Shown here: in pieces, positions 50,762 through 59,037 of the stretch
Layout: each line of letters opens with the position of its first letter
Numbering within the stretch: position 1 is the stretch's first letter
Assembly (NCBI GenBank): GCA_005776945.1
Contig: SXOB01000042.1
Location: 46,510 to 110,509 of the forward strand
Reading direction: 5' to 3'
DNA from: Pseudomonadota bacterium
Lineage (GTDB): Bacteria > Myxococcota_A > UBA796 > GCA-2862545
DNA: 64,000 nucleotides
Notes under the pieces: model-generated
Seen by the model: the letters and a program-made list of their open reading frames with translations, nothing else
The model's database searches: none
What the model was told of the DNA's origin: nothing
Made by a program: the position numbers and the translations under genes

Positions 50762-52381
50762 ATGGTCGCCACTTTCATCACTTTCGGTGCGTGCTTTCAG
50801 GAGCCGGAGCGGATTCCCGTCGACGATGGCCCGATCGCGCCAGACACGGTGGAACCGACGGGCCCGCCCCTCGAACCCACAGCTCCGACCCCACCTGTCG
50901 TGGACCAGAGGCCCAACATCGTCCTCATCCTCGTCGACGACATGGGCTGGACCGGACCCGGCTCGGACCGGCTCAACGACGGCAACGGCTCCGACTACTA
51001 CCTGACGCCCGCGTTGGATCAACTTGCGGAGGACAGCGTCACCTTCGATCAAACACTCGCCTCGCCCGTCTGCCAAGCCAGCCGCGCCGTTCTGCTCACG
51101 GGTCAGAGCGCGGGGCGGACGAAAGTGTACACCAACGGCGACACGAACGAGGTCGATCCGGAGTTCCGCACCTTCGACGTCCCCTACTACTGGTCGGAGC
51201 TGCCGACGTCGCACGTCACGCTTCCCGAATTGCTCGGCGACGCCGGCTACGCCACCGCCCACTTTGGCAAATGGCACCTCGGGGAGACCGGTGTCTCTGG
51301 CCCAGAAGAACACGGCTACCACTTGAACGTCGGCGGCACCGGGGAGGGCTTTGTCACCGGGGGCTCAGACTCCCACTTCGCCAATTGGGACGGCTCGTGG
51401 GACCTTCCGAATCTGCCCGCCAATGACATGCCGTTCCAGTTCATGGCCGACCGCCTGACCGACGAGGTCATCGCCTACCTTGGGACCCAGGAGGAAACGC
51501 CCAAGTTCGCCATGCTCTCCCACTTTTCCGTTCACCACCCCATCACGGCCGTCGACCTCGACATCGACATGTTCGAAGCCCTACCGCCGGGCGAATTCCA
51601 CACGGATCCGGTCTACGCCGCGATGCAGTACAACGTCGACGAGAACCTTGGACGACTGATCTCCTTCCTCGAGACGACGCCCGACCCTCGCGATCCTTCA
51701 GCGATGATGATCGACAACACGCTTGTCATCTTCACGTCCGACAACGGCGGAACAGGCGGGTACGAAGACGAAGGGGTACAAACCGACCGCGAGTACACGA
51801 GCAACAAGCCGTTGTTCGGCGGCAAGAGCACGACTTGGGAGGGGGGTGTCCGCGTTCCCATGGTCATGCGCTGGGATCAGGGCGGGCAAGGTGGCCGCAT
51901 CGTCCACGACCGCGTGGGTCTCATCGATCTGATGCAAACGATTGCCGACATCTCGGGGGTTGGACTGACCGAGGGCCTCGTCCAAGACGGCGTGTCGCTG
52001 GCGCCCTTTCTGACAGATGCTGACGTAGTCTGGACTGAGCCCGACCGACTCCTGCATTACCCCGCCTACATGACCGACGGCTTGGCAGAAGAAATCGCGG
52101 TCCGCGAGAGCCCGAATACCGTGCTCTGGCGCGGCCCCTGGAAGTTGACCTACACGTACGAGGACGCGGCCCTCGGCGGAACCTCTGATGGCTGGACGCT
52201 CTACGATCTCGAAGCCGACATCTCGGAGGCCGATGACGTCGCCGATGAGCACCCCGACATCGTAGCCGACATGGCAACGGCGATGGTCGACCTGTTGATC
52301 GCCACCGGGGCCGACCCGCTCATCGATCCCGACTCATCCAAATTTGTCGCCTGGCCCGCTGTCGAAACGCTAGATCCATGA
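50762..52381 (+). CDS. sulfatase lipoprotein
   Basis: A 539-residue alkaline-phosphatase-superfamily sulfatase with lipobox (MVATFITFGAC) and a Pro/Thr tether. PNIVLILVDDMGWTGPGSDR gives the metal-binding start, and the modification motif is SPVCQASRAVLLTGQ with Cys104 in CxAxR. FGKWHLGE and TSDNGGTGG follow in the usual order. Formylglycine formation from Cys104 is expected by family rule. The message appears leaderless. Its stop overlaps the start of the FG-GAP gene (ATGA). It is distinct from the sulfatase domain of the giant lipoprotein, and the two form a sulfate-ester theme with the arylsulfotransferase. Confidence 0.93.
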   Translation: MVATFITFGACFQEPERIPVDDGPIAPDTVEPTGPPLEPTAPTPPVVDQRPNIVLILVDDMGWTGPGSDRLNDGNGSDYYLTPALDQLAEDSVTFDQTLASPVCQASRAVLLTGQSAGRTKVYTNGDTNEVDPEFRTFDVPYYWSELPTSHVTLPELLGDAGYATAHFGKWHLGETGVSGPEEHGYHLNVGGTGEGFVTGGSDSHFANWDGSWDLPNLPANDMPFQFMADRLTDEVIAYLGTQEETPKFAMLSHFSVHHPITAVDLDIDMFEALPPGEFHTDPVYAAMQYNVDENLGRLISFLETTPDPRDPSAMMIDNTLVIFTSDNGGTGGYEDEGVQTDREYTSNKPLFGGKSTTWEGGVRVPMVMRWDQGGQGGRIVHDRVGLIDLMQTIADISGVGLTEGLVQDGVSLAPFLTDADVVWTEPDRLLHYPAYMTDGLAEEIAVRESPNTVLWRGPWKLTYTYEDAALGGTSDGWTLYDLEADISEADDVADEHPDIVADMATAMVDLLIATGADPLIDPDSSKFVAWPAVETLDP

Positions 52382-54297
52382 CCCTCGCCATTCAGGCAAG
52401 CATGGCGTTGGCGGCGCCGACGTTGTCGCCCCCGGTCCCAGGGCTTCCGGACCGCACGAATACGTTCGGCGGCGCCGGGGCCACGCCTGACTTGGTCGTT
52501 GAGGTCTGGACGGGGTCGAATGCCGGTTCCTCCGCTCATGACTGCGGCGACCTTCCGCTTGGCGACGCGCGCATGGTCTGGTTGGGTCCGGCCGCAGCCG
52601 ACGGGACTTTCACATTCGACCTTTTCACCCTTCCCGAATTTGCCCATGAAACCAGCCGTTTCGTGGCGGTCGAACCCAACGGGTGCGAAGTCGGCCCCAA
52701 CCTGGACGTACTTTGGGAAATCCCGGACTGGACCGGCACCTGGTACCCATCCGTCGCCAACACGGAGGTGCGCTCTGATGAAGCGTTCGCCGTCTTCGGC
52801 TCCCGAACGGATCTGGCTGACATCGACGGCGACGGTCTCGACGACCTGGTCGTTGCCGCGCCCCATCACACCGTTTGTGGCGACAACTGTGGCGCTGTCT
52901 TTCTCATCCCCAGCCCCGTGGTCGGCAACCAACAGTTGACGGCGATTCCCCATTGGACCATCGCGGGGGCGGCCCCTGGCGACTGGTTCGGCTTTGCCCT
53001 CACATCTCGCGTAGACCTGGACGGAAACGGCCTCGCCGACGTGCTCGCAAGCGCGCACAACGCGGACAACGGCGGCGTGGACTCTGGATCGGTCTTCGCG
53101 ATCCTCATGCCGATCGCCTCGGACGTATCGGCCGCAGACACGATGATCCGCTGGGACGGCGACGACGAAGCCGGCAACTTCGGGATGGAAGCAGCCTCCA
53201 TCGGAGACGGAGACGGCGACGGCCTTTCCGAAGTGGTCGTAGGCTCTCCGCTCGTCGACGACAGCCAGGGACGTGTCGACGTGATGCGCACGCTGCCTGC
53301 CGCGCCGACGGATGGCCCCAGCGCGGCCTCGCTGACCGTCCTGGGTCTGGAACCGGGCGCCCGCTTGGGCGCTCGGGTGGGCGACCTCGGGGACCTCGAC
53401 GGCGACGGCATCCTGGACCTCGGCCTCGGCTCCGACGGTACGCCGGGCCTCGTCCCTGACGCTGGCAGTCTGCTGATCTTCCCCGCGAATCTGACCGGGG
53501 TGGTCTTGTCGAGCGACGCTTCGGCCAGGGTCATCGGCGAATTCGAAGGGCAAGGTGTCGGGTCCAACGTGGAGACCGGCGACCTGGATGGCGATGGGTC
53601 GCCAGACCTCATCGTTTCGGCGCTGGAGGGTGTGGACCTTCCGGTCGAGGCCGGAACGATTGGCGCCTTCAGGGCGCTGCGCACGGAAATCACCTACTCG
53701 GAAGCGGACATCCTCGTCTCCGCCCTGGGACCCAAGGACTACCTGGGAGCACACGCGGCCGTATGCGACCTCGATGGTAGCGGGCAAATGGACCTCATTG
53801 TCGGCGCCCATGGCGCCGGTACCGAGCCGCTGTCCGGCGCTGTGTACGTGTTCTACGACCCCGTCCCTGGCACCTACTTTCCTGCGGATGCCTCGTTCAC
53901 GCTTGCCGGAGTAGGCGCTGACCGCGCAGGCCAGGACGTCAAATGCGGCGACGTCCACGGCGATGGCGGCGCCGACCTTCTCGTCGGTAGCGAAGGGAAA
54001 CCAAACATCCTTGGTGAGGAACTCGCGGGCGCGGTCTACCTGTTCGACGGCGTGGTTCCGCTCGACGAGCCCACGACCACTTGGCCTACGCCAAGCGAAA
54101 CGGGCACCCCTCCAACGACGACTCCGGAGCCCACGACGACCCCCACCACGGACTCCGACGTTGACACCGGGACTGACCCCGACCCGCCGATCTCAGACCC
54201 CGCGTGCGGTTGCACCCACCCGGGACCCGGTCTCCCTCTGCCTGCCAGCCTCGCGGTGGCTGGTCTTCTCCGACGTCGCTCCGGTCGGCGTTCGTAG
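52378..54297 (+). CDS. FG-GAP/integrin-alpha-like propeller with MYXO-CTERM-like tail
   Basis: A 639-residue exported protein. Repeats of about 60 residues (for example LADIDGDGLDDLVVAAPHH, DLGDLDGDGILDLGLGSDG and DLDGDGSPDLIVSAL) carry DxDxDG calcium-binding loops of FG-GAP type, forming a seven-blade propeller. A Thr/Pro-rich stalk (ETGTPPTTTPEPTTTPTT) leads to a C-terminal tail with CGC, a short hydrophobic stretch and RRRSGRRS. That is the MYXO-CTERM sorting pattern of Myxococcota surface proteins. It is co-translated with the sulfatase through ATGA overlap and may be its binding partner. Confidence 0.88.
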   Translation: MTLAIQASMALAAPTLSPPVPGLPDRTNTFGGAGATPDLVVEVWTGSNAGSSAHDCGDLPLGDARMVWLGPAAADGTFTFDLFTLPEFAHETSRFVAVEPNGCEVGPNLDVLWEIPDWTGTWYPSVANTEVRSDEAFAVFGSRTDLADIDGDGLDDLVVAAPHHTVCGDNCGAVFLIPSPVVGNQQLTAIPHWTIAGAAPGDWFGFALTSRVDLDGNGLADVLASAHNADNGGVDSGSVFAILMPIASDVSAADTMIRWDGDDEAGNFGMEAASIGDGDGDGLSEVVVGSPLVDDSQGRVDVMRTLPAAPTDGPSAASLTVLGLEPGARLGARVGDLGDLDGDGILDLGLGSDGTPGLVPDAGSLLIFPANLTGVVLSSDASARVIGEFEGQGVGSNVETGDLDGDGSPDLIVSALEGVDLPVEAGTIGAFRALRTEITYSEADILVSALGPKDYLGAHAAVCDLDGSGQMDLIVGAHGAGTEPLSGAVYVFYDPVPGTYFPADASFTLAGVGADRAGQDVKCGDVHGDGGADLLVGSEGKPNILGEELAGAVYLFDGVVPLDEPTTTWPTPSETGTPPTTTPEPTTTPTTDSDVDTGTDPDPPISDPACGCTHPGPGLPLPASLAVAGLLRRRSGRRS

Positions 54298-54313
54298 CCA
54301 CCCGGCGAGTTCG

Positions 54314-54778
54314 TCAGCCTGGGCGAACCCGCTGCCAGCCGCACAGCACCCGATCCTCGACCTCAAAGCCGGCCCGCGCGTAGACGGCCAGCGCACGCTG
54401 GTTGCGGCGATGGGCTTCCAGTTCGATGCGCCACCACCCCTCCTCGGCCGCCATTTTCTGGAGGCGTGCGAGGACCGCCGTGCCGATGCCGTGGCGCCGA
54501 TGCTCCGGCAACACGAAAATCTCGTCGAGCCACACGATGTCGCCGCCGAACTCGTTGGACCAGTACGGAACGAGGATCAGATGCCCGATGGGAACCTCGT
54601 TGAACATGATCAACATGGGACGCGCGCGGTGCGGGAACGCAAGGACCGACGCCACCTGACGTTTCGCCCGCTCGAGCGTCATCGGGACGCCGCCGGGGTC
54701 GTCCTGGTACAATCCGACCACAAACCCAGCAAAGGTGTCCAACTCTCCTTCCGTTACCGGGCGAAGCGTAAGGGCCAT
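54314..54778 (-). CDS. GNAT-family N-acetyltransferase
   Basis: A 154-residue GNAT: EIFVLPEHRRHGIGTAVLAR is motif A with the RxxGxG acetyl-CoA loop, and ELEAHRRNQRALAVYARAGF is motif B. The N-terminal strand and helix (MALTLRPVTEGELDTFAGFV) complete the fold. The substrate is unknown; it could be a small molecule, protein or antibiotic. It is convergent with the FG-GAP gene (16 bp between stops) and follows the surface-repeat gene by 45 bp on the same strand. Confidence 0.9.
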   Translation of the reverse strand: MALTLRPVTEGELDTFAGFVVGLYQDDPGGVPMTLERAKRQVASVLAFPHRARPMLIMFNEVPIGHLILVPYWSNEFGGDIVWLDEIFVLPEHRRHGIGTAVLARLQKMAAEEGWWRIELEAHRRNQRALAVYARAGFEVEDRVLCGWQRVRPG

Positions 54779-54823
54779 GGCGTCTCCACTTGGCCTCTAT
54801 TCGAGCCGCCGGCGCCAGCGTCG

Positions 54824-55798
54824 TCAGAACTGGAGGCCGGCATGCAGCCCCGGCCAACTTGCCAACTTGCGGCCGCGTGCCAAACCTACCGGCCAATTCA
54901 GGAACGCTGGCCAGGTCTGGCCATTCCCCGACCAGGTGTTGAAGGACGCGCCGACGAACGGGGAGAAGTGCTCCGCCAACCGCAGCCCCGCCTGGACGCG
55001 CGCCATTCCATGGACGCCCGGAAGCAGAACGCCCTGCTCGACGACGCCCCACCCCGAGAAGTCGCCTTGGACCCACACCGGTCGGGTGGGGATCTGAAAT
55101 CCCAGGCCGCCACCGGCCGTCCACCAAGGCCCGCCCGGAGAGACGTACCCAACACCCGCCATCGTATACATCCAGTCGCTGCCAAGCTTGAGTCCGACGT
55201 TGGCGACGGCGGACTCACTCGTCCAAACGTCGACGTGGTGCATCCCGTCGCCAACCAAATTCAGCAGCCCAAAGGAGGGTCCGTCCATGGTCTTGGCGAC
55301 GTTGAGCAAACCCACCTGAACGCCCTGGCCGTCGCCAGCCACATTGAGCAAACCTAGCTGAGCACCCTTGAATGTCCGGGCGTAGGTCAACGGAGCGGCC
55401 TGCAGGCCGCCGACGTGCTGGCTCGCGACCGCCATTCCGCCAGACAGCTGAAGGGCGCTGACCTCACGCGCCCAGGCCACGCTGCTCGCGCCCTGGACGT
55501 CGACCTGCTGGGCCACAGCCACCAAGCCCCCTTGGACCCCCTCGACCGGACCGTTGACCACCGTCACGAGGCCCGCGTCGACGCCTCGAACCGCAGGCGA
55601 CCAAGTGACAAAACCGACCGAGACGCCGTCGACAGGACGGTCGGTGCCTCCCGCGAGGCCGATGCCAGGCAACAGAGTCACTTTGAGCGCAGCCGTTGGC
55701 TTCGGCGGAGGCGCCTCCGCCGGCAACAGCCGCGCGGTGACCTCCACCGTAGCATCTTGCGCCATCGCCCCGAGCGCCAGCAGCCAGGTCACCATCAT
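54824..55798 (-). CDS. LA_2272-type surface repeat protein
   Basis: A 324-residue exported protein with signal peptide MMVTWLLALGAMAQD. Residues about 50-190 contain short repeats of the type GxQxGLxNVA (for example FKGAQLGLLNVAGDGQGVQV and GPSFGLLNLVGDG), known from LA_2272-like surface repeats in spirochaetes and myxobacteria. The C-terminal part alternates aromatic and glycine-rich strands (TAGGGLGFQIP, GVHGMARVQAGLRLAEHFSP), suggesting an outer-membrane beta structure. Function unknown. Confidence 0.8.
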   Translation of the reverse strand: MMVTWLLALGAMAQDATVEVTARLLPAEAPPPKPTAALKVTLLPGIGLAGGTDRPVDGVSVGFVTWSPAVRGVDAGLVTVVNGPVEGVQGGLVAVAQQVDVQGASSVAWAREVSALQLSGGMAVASQHVGGLQAAPLTYARTFKGAQLGLLNVAGDGQGVQVGLLNVAKTMDGPSFGLLNLVGDGMHHVDVWTSESAVANVGLKLGSDWMYTMAGVGYVSPGGPWWTAGGGLGFQIPTRPVWVQGDFSGWGVVEQGVLLPGVHGMARVQAGLRLAEHFSPFVGASFNTWSGNGQTWPAFLNWPVGLARGRKLASWPGLHAGLQF

Positions 55799-55860
55799 CG
55801 CCTCCGCACCCCGCAGACACCGGCGCGCGCAGGCGGCGTCACCTCGACTTAGAAGCCCAC

Positions 55861-57387
55861 ATGACCGCGCGTGGCTCCGTGCTCGTGGCGAGCGGCATCG
55901 CGTTGTCCCGACTCGCAGGTCTGGCGCGCGAACGCACGCTGGCCCACGTCCTTGGCGACGGCCCGCCAGCCGACGCCTTTCGCGCCGCGCTGCGAATCCC
56001 CAACGTGGTGCAGAACCTGCTCGGCGAGGGCGTCCTTTCAGCGTCCTTCATCCCGGTCTACGCCCGGCTGCTCGCGGAAGGGCGCCATGCCGACGCCCGA
56101 CGGGTCGCGGGCGCGGTGCTCGCGCTGATCCTCGCGACGGCGGGCGCCGCCACGTTGGTCGGCATCGCGGCCGCGCCCTGGCTCGTCGATGTCCTCGCTC
56201 CTGGTTTCCACCCCGACCTCCGCGACGAGACCGCCGCCCTCGTCCGCCTCACCTTCCCAATGACCGGTCTCTTGGCCGTCTCTGCTTGGGGCCTAGGGGT
56301 GCTGAACTCCCATCGGCGTTTCTTCGCGTCCTACGCGGCACCGGTGGCCTGGAACCTCGCCATCGTTTCTGCGCTGCTGGCGGGGTCTGCAACGCCGGAG
56401 GATGCGCTGCGCCGCGCTGGCTGGGGCGCACTCGCCGGGGGCCTGTTGCAGGGCCTCGTCATGGTGCCCACGCTTTGGCGGGTGGCGCCCGACCTCCGCC
56501 CCGCTTGGGCCAGCGGAGACGTTCACGTCGCTCAAGTGATCAAGCAAGCCGGTCCGGCCATCCTCGGTCGGGGGGTGGTGCAGATCAGCAGCCTCGTCGA
56601 CGGCGTGCTCGCCAGTCTCCTCGCCCCCGGTAGCCTCGCGGCCATCGGGTACGCGCAGACCCTCACCCAGCTACCCTTTGCCCTCTTCGGAGCGTCCACG
56701 GCGGCCGCCGAGTTGCCAGAATTGGCGCGCCAACAAGGCGACCCCGCAGCGCTGGCCGCCCGCACACGCGCCGCGGTCGAGCGCGTGGCTTGGTTGTCCA
56801 TCGGGAGCGCCGTAGCGCTCACGACGCTCTCCGAGCCCCTCGTCGGCACCTTCTTTCAGACTGGACGATTCGACGCCGGAAGCGTTGAGCGGGTGGGCCG
56901 GGTCGTGGCCGCCTTCGCGCCGGGACTGGCCGCGTCGGCGGCGTCACGCCCCCTTGTGTCAGCGCTTTCGGCGCTTGGCGACACGGCCGGACCCGCCCGC
57001 ATCGCGACCGTCCGCGTCATCACCTCGTTGGCGCTCGGCCTGTCGCTCATGTTGGCGGTCGAGTCCATCCCCTCGCTGGGCTGGACGGCGCCGTGGCCGA
57101 CGTCGGTGCCGTGGGGCGCCGCGATGCTCGGCGTGGCGTCCTCGGTGGCCGCCTTCGTCGAGGCGACGATGTTGGGCCTGCGCTTGTCCGCAAGAGCGCC
57201 AAATTCACATGCCCGCCTCGGCGTTCTGGCGCGGGCGACGGCGATCGCCGCCGTCGCCGCAGCCGTGGCGCTCATCGTGCCAAAGACGGGTTGGAGCGCC
57301 CTGGCCGACGGCATCGCAACCGCCGCGACCTTCAGCTTGTGTTGGTTGGTCCTCGCGCGCGCCGCCGGCGGTCCGCGCCTCCGCTGA
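55861..57387 (+). CDS. murJ: MurJ/MviN lipid II flippase
   Basis: A 508-residue polytopic membrane protein of the MOP exporter superfamily. The N-terminal signature SGIALSRLAGLARERTLAHV is followed by ADAFRAALRIPNVVQNLLGE and GVLSASFIPVYARLLAE, all typical of MurJ. About 14 hydrophobic segments are visible. It flips lipid-linked peptidoglycan precursor across the inner membrane. TTAGAAG ends 5 nt before the ATG and there is no Shine-Dalgarno, so the message may be leaderless. The SDR gene is convergent, 4 bp away. Confidence 0.92.
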   Translation: MTARGSVLVASGIALSRLAGLARERTLAHVLGDGPPADAFRAALRIPNVVQNLLGEGVLSASFIPVYARLLAEGRHADARRVAGAVLALILATAGAATLVGIAAAPWLVDVLAPGFHPDLRDETAALVRLTFPMTGLLAVSAWGLGVLNSHRRFFASYAAPVAWNLAIVSALLAGSATPEDALRRAGWGALAGGLLQGLVMVPTLWRVAPDLRPAWASGDVHVAQVIKQAGPAILGRGVVQISSLVDGVLASLLAPGSLAAIGYAQTLTQLPFALFGASTAAAELPELARQQGDPAALAARTRAAVERVAWLSIGSAVALTTLSEPLVGTFFQTGRFDAGSVERVGRVVAAFAPGLAASAASRPLVSALSALGDTAGPARIATVRVITSLALGLSLMLAVESIPSLGWTAPWPTSVPWGAAMLGVASSVAAFVEATMLGLRLSARAPNSHARLGVLARATAIAAVAAAVALIVPKTGWSALADGIATAATFSLCWLVLARAAGGPRLR

Positions 57388-57391
57388 CCCC

Positions 57392-58225
57392 TCAGCCCCG
57401 AGTCCCAGCCTTGGTTCGCGCCGCGTCCAACTCCTTGTCGGCCAACCAGCGCGTCAGGCCGGGGAACGTCCGCGACATCCAAAGGATGAACGACGAGTCC
57501 ATTCCCACGACGATTTCGGCCCGGCCGCGCGCTTCGCCGTCGGCCAGCGCCACCGCGACATCTTCGGCCGAGTAGGTCTTGCTGAAGCTGTTGTCGGCCT
57601 CGAGCTGCCAGACGTCCTTTGGCTTCGTCGCGTTTTCGGCGTCGAGCCCAGGCGTCCGCGTCGTCGGCGGGTAGCAAATCGACACGCCGACGCCGACGGT
57701 CCCCAGTTCTTGGCGCAGCGCTTGCCCGAAGCCCGCAATGGCGAACTTGCTCGCCGCGTAGGCTGTGTACCCGTAGAGGCCCATGAACCCGAGCATGGAG
57801 CTGACGAGCACGATCCGGCCAGACTTCGCCCTTCGGAAATGGGGCAGGAGCGGCAGAACGCAGTGAACGTGCCCGAGGTAGTTGAGCCGGATCATGTCCT
57901 CGTAGACCGAGGCGTCCAACTCATGGGCGTAGCCGGGTTGGGCCGCCCCGGAATTGCAAACGAGCAGATCGAGGCCGCCGAGTTCGGCGACCGCGCGCAA
58001 CACGCCATCGCTCGCGGCCTTGGCGTCGGTGACGTCGAAGGCCACGCCTACGGCCCGCCGGTCGGGCGCCACCGCGCGAATCGCCTCCAGTGTTTCGTCG
58101 ATGGCCGCTTGCCCGCGCGCCGCGATCGCCACGTTGGCACCGCGCCGCGCGAGTTCGAGCGCCAAGGCGCGTCCGATACCCTTCGAACCGCCCGTGATCA
58201 GGACCCGCCGACCGTCGTTGCGCAC
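57392..58225 (-). CDS. 3-ketodihydrosphingosine-reductase-like SDR
   Basis: A 277-residue classical SDR: GG-GxxGxG as ITGGSKGIGRAL, Ser in LVSSMLG, and YxxxK as YTAYAASKFA. CYPPTTRTPGLDAENATKP, followed later by EADNSFSKTYSAEDVAVAL, closely follows the 3-ketodihydrosphingosine reductase (KDSR) subgroup rather than generic FabG. It would reduce a 3-keto sphingoid-like base with NADPH. Start GTG 58225 has a perfect GGAGG 4 nt upstream. No acyltransferase or oxoamine synthase is adjacent; the PKS-linked oxoamine synthase is 15 kb away. Some longer N-terminal frame exists but lacks homology. Confidence 0.85.
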   Translation of the reverse strand: MRNDGRRVLITGGSKGIGRALALELARRGANVAIAARGQAAIDETLEAIRAVAPDRRAVGVAFDVTDAKAASDGVLRAVAELGGLDLLVCNSGAAQPGYAHELDASVYEDMIRLNYLGHVHCVLPLLPHFRRAKSGRIVLVSSMLGFMGLYGYTAYAASKFAIAGFGQALRQELGTVGVGVSICYPPTTRTPGLDAENATKPKDVWQLEADNSFSKTYSAEDVAVALADGEARGRAEIVVGMDSSFILWMSRTFPGLTRWLADKELDAARTKAGTRG

Positions 58226-58335
58226 GTTGCCTCCGCGCCCGACGCCTATGCCCAGACGCACCGTGACGCTTCCTGACCGACCTGACCTTGCAACATCCGT
58301 CCAGCGAGGCACATAGGGGCGCGCGGAGGGCGGCC

Positions 58336-59037
58336 TTGGCGCTCGTCGAGTTGGTGGACGTCCAACGCCACTACCAACAGGGCGACGAGCTTGTTCGCGC
58401 CCTGGACGGCGTGAACCTTCAGATCGAGGCCGGCGAATACGTCGCGATCGTCGGCGCGTCGGGGTCCGGCACGTCGACGATGATGAACGTCCTTGGCGCG
58501 CTCGACCGGCCTACCTCAGGCACCTACACCTTGGACGGCACCGAAGTCAGCCAGCTTGGCGACGCCGCCCTGTCCGCGGTCCGCAATCGCGCCATCGGTT
58601 TCGTCTTCCAGTCCTTCCACCTGCTCCCACGCCTGGACGCCGTCGGGAATGTGGAACTGCCATTGGGCTACGCCGGCGTGCCTCGTGCCGACCGTCGGGT
58701 CCGTGCCCTCTCCGCGCTGCAGCGCGTGGGCCTCTCGGACCGGACGACCCACACGCCGAGCCAACTCTCTGGCGGCCAGCAGCACCGCGTGGCCATCGCG
58801 CGCGCTCTGGTCACCGAACCACGGATCCTGCTTGCCGATGAGCCTACCGGCGCGCTCGACTCCGACACGACACAACAAATCCTCGGTCTGCTCGCGGGTC
58901 TCAACGCGGCCGGCATGACCCTCATCGTCGTCACTCACGACACGGAGGTCGCGGCCCGAGCGCGGCGCGTCGTCCGCATCAAAGACGGCCGCATCGTTTC
59001 CGACGGCCCCAGCGCCACCGCGAAGGAGGCCCGTTGA
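58336..59037 (+). CDS. MacB-type ABC transporter ATPase with altered Walker A
   Basis: A 233-residue ABC ATPase of the MacB/LolD group. Signature [15 protein letters not shown], Walker [13 protein letters not shown] and the H-loop VVTHDTEVA are intact. Walker A reads [13 protein letters not shown], so Thr46 replaces the invariant Lys (codon ACG for AAG), which should abolish or greatly weaken ATP binding. It starts at TTG 58336 behind GGAGGGCGG. Its stop overlaps the TolC gene start, so the operon 58336-63857 is tightly coupled. The change could be a sequencing error, decay or a regulatory adaptation. Confidence 0.9.
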   Translation: MALVELVDVQRHYQQGDELVRALDGVNLQIEAGEYVAIVGASGSGTSTMMNVLGALDRPTSGTYTLDGTEVSQLGDAALSAVRNRAIGFVFQSFHLLPRLDAVGNVELPLGYAGVPRADRRVRALSALQRVGLSDRTTHTPSQLSGGQQHRVAIARALVTEPRILLADEPTGALDSDTTQQILGLLAGLNAAGMTLIVVTHDTEVAARARRVVRIKDGRIVSDGPSATAKEAR

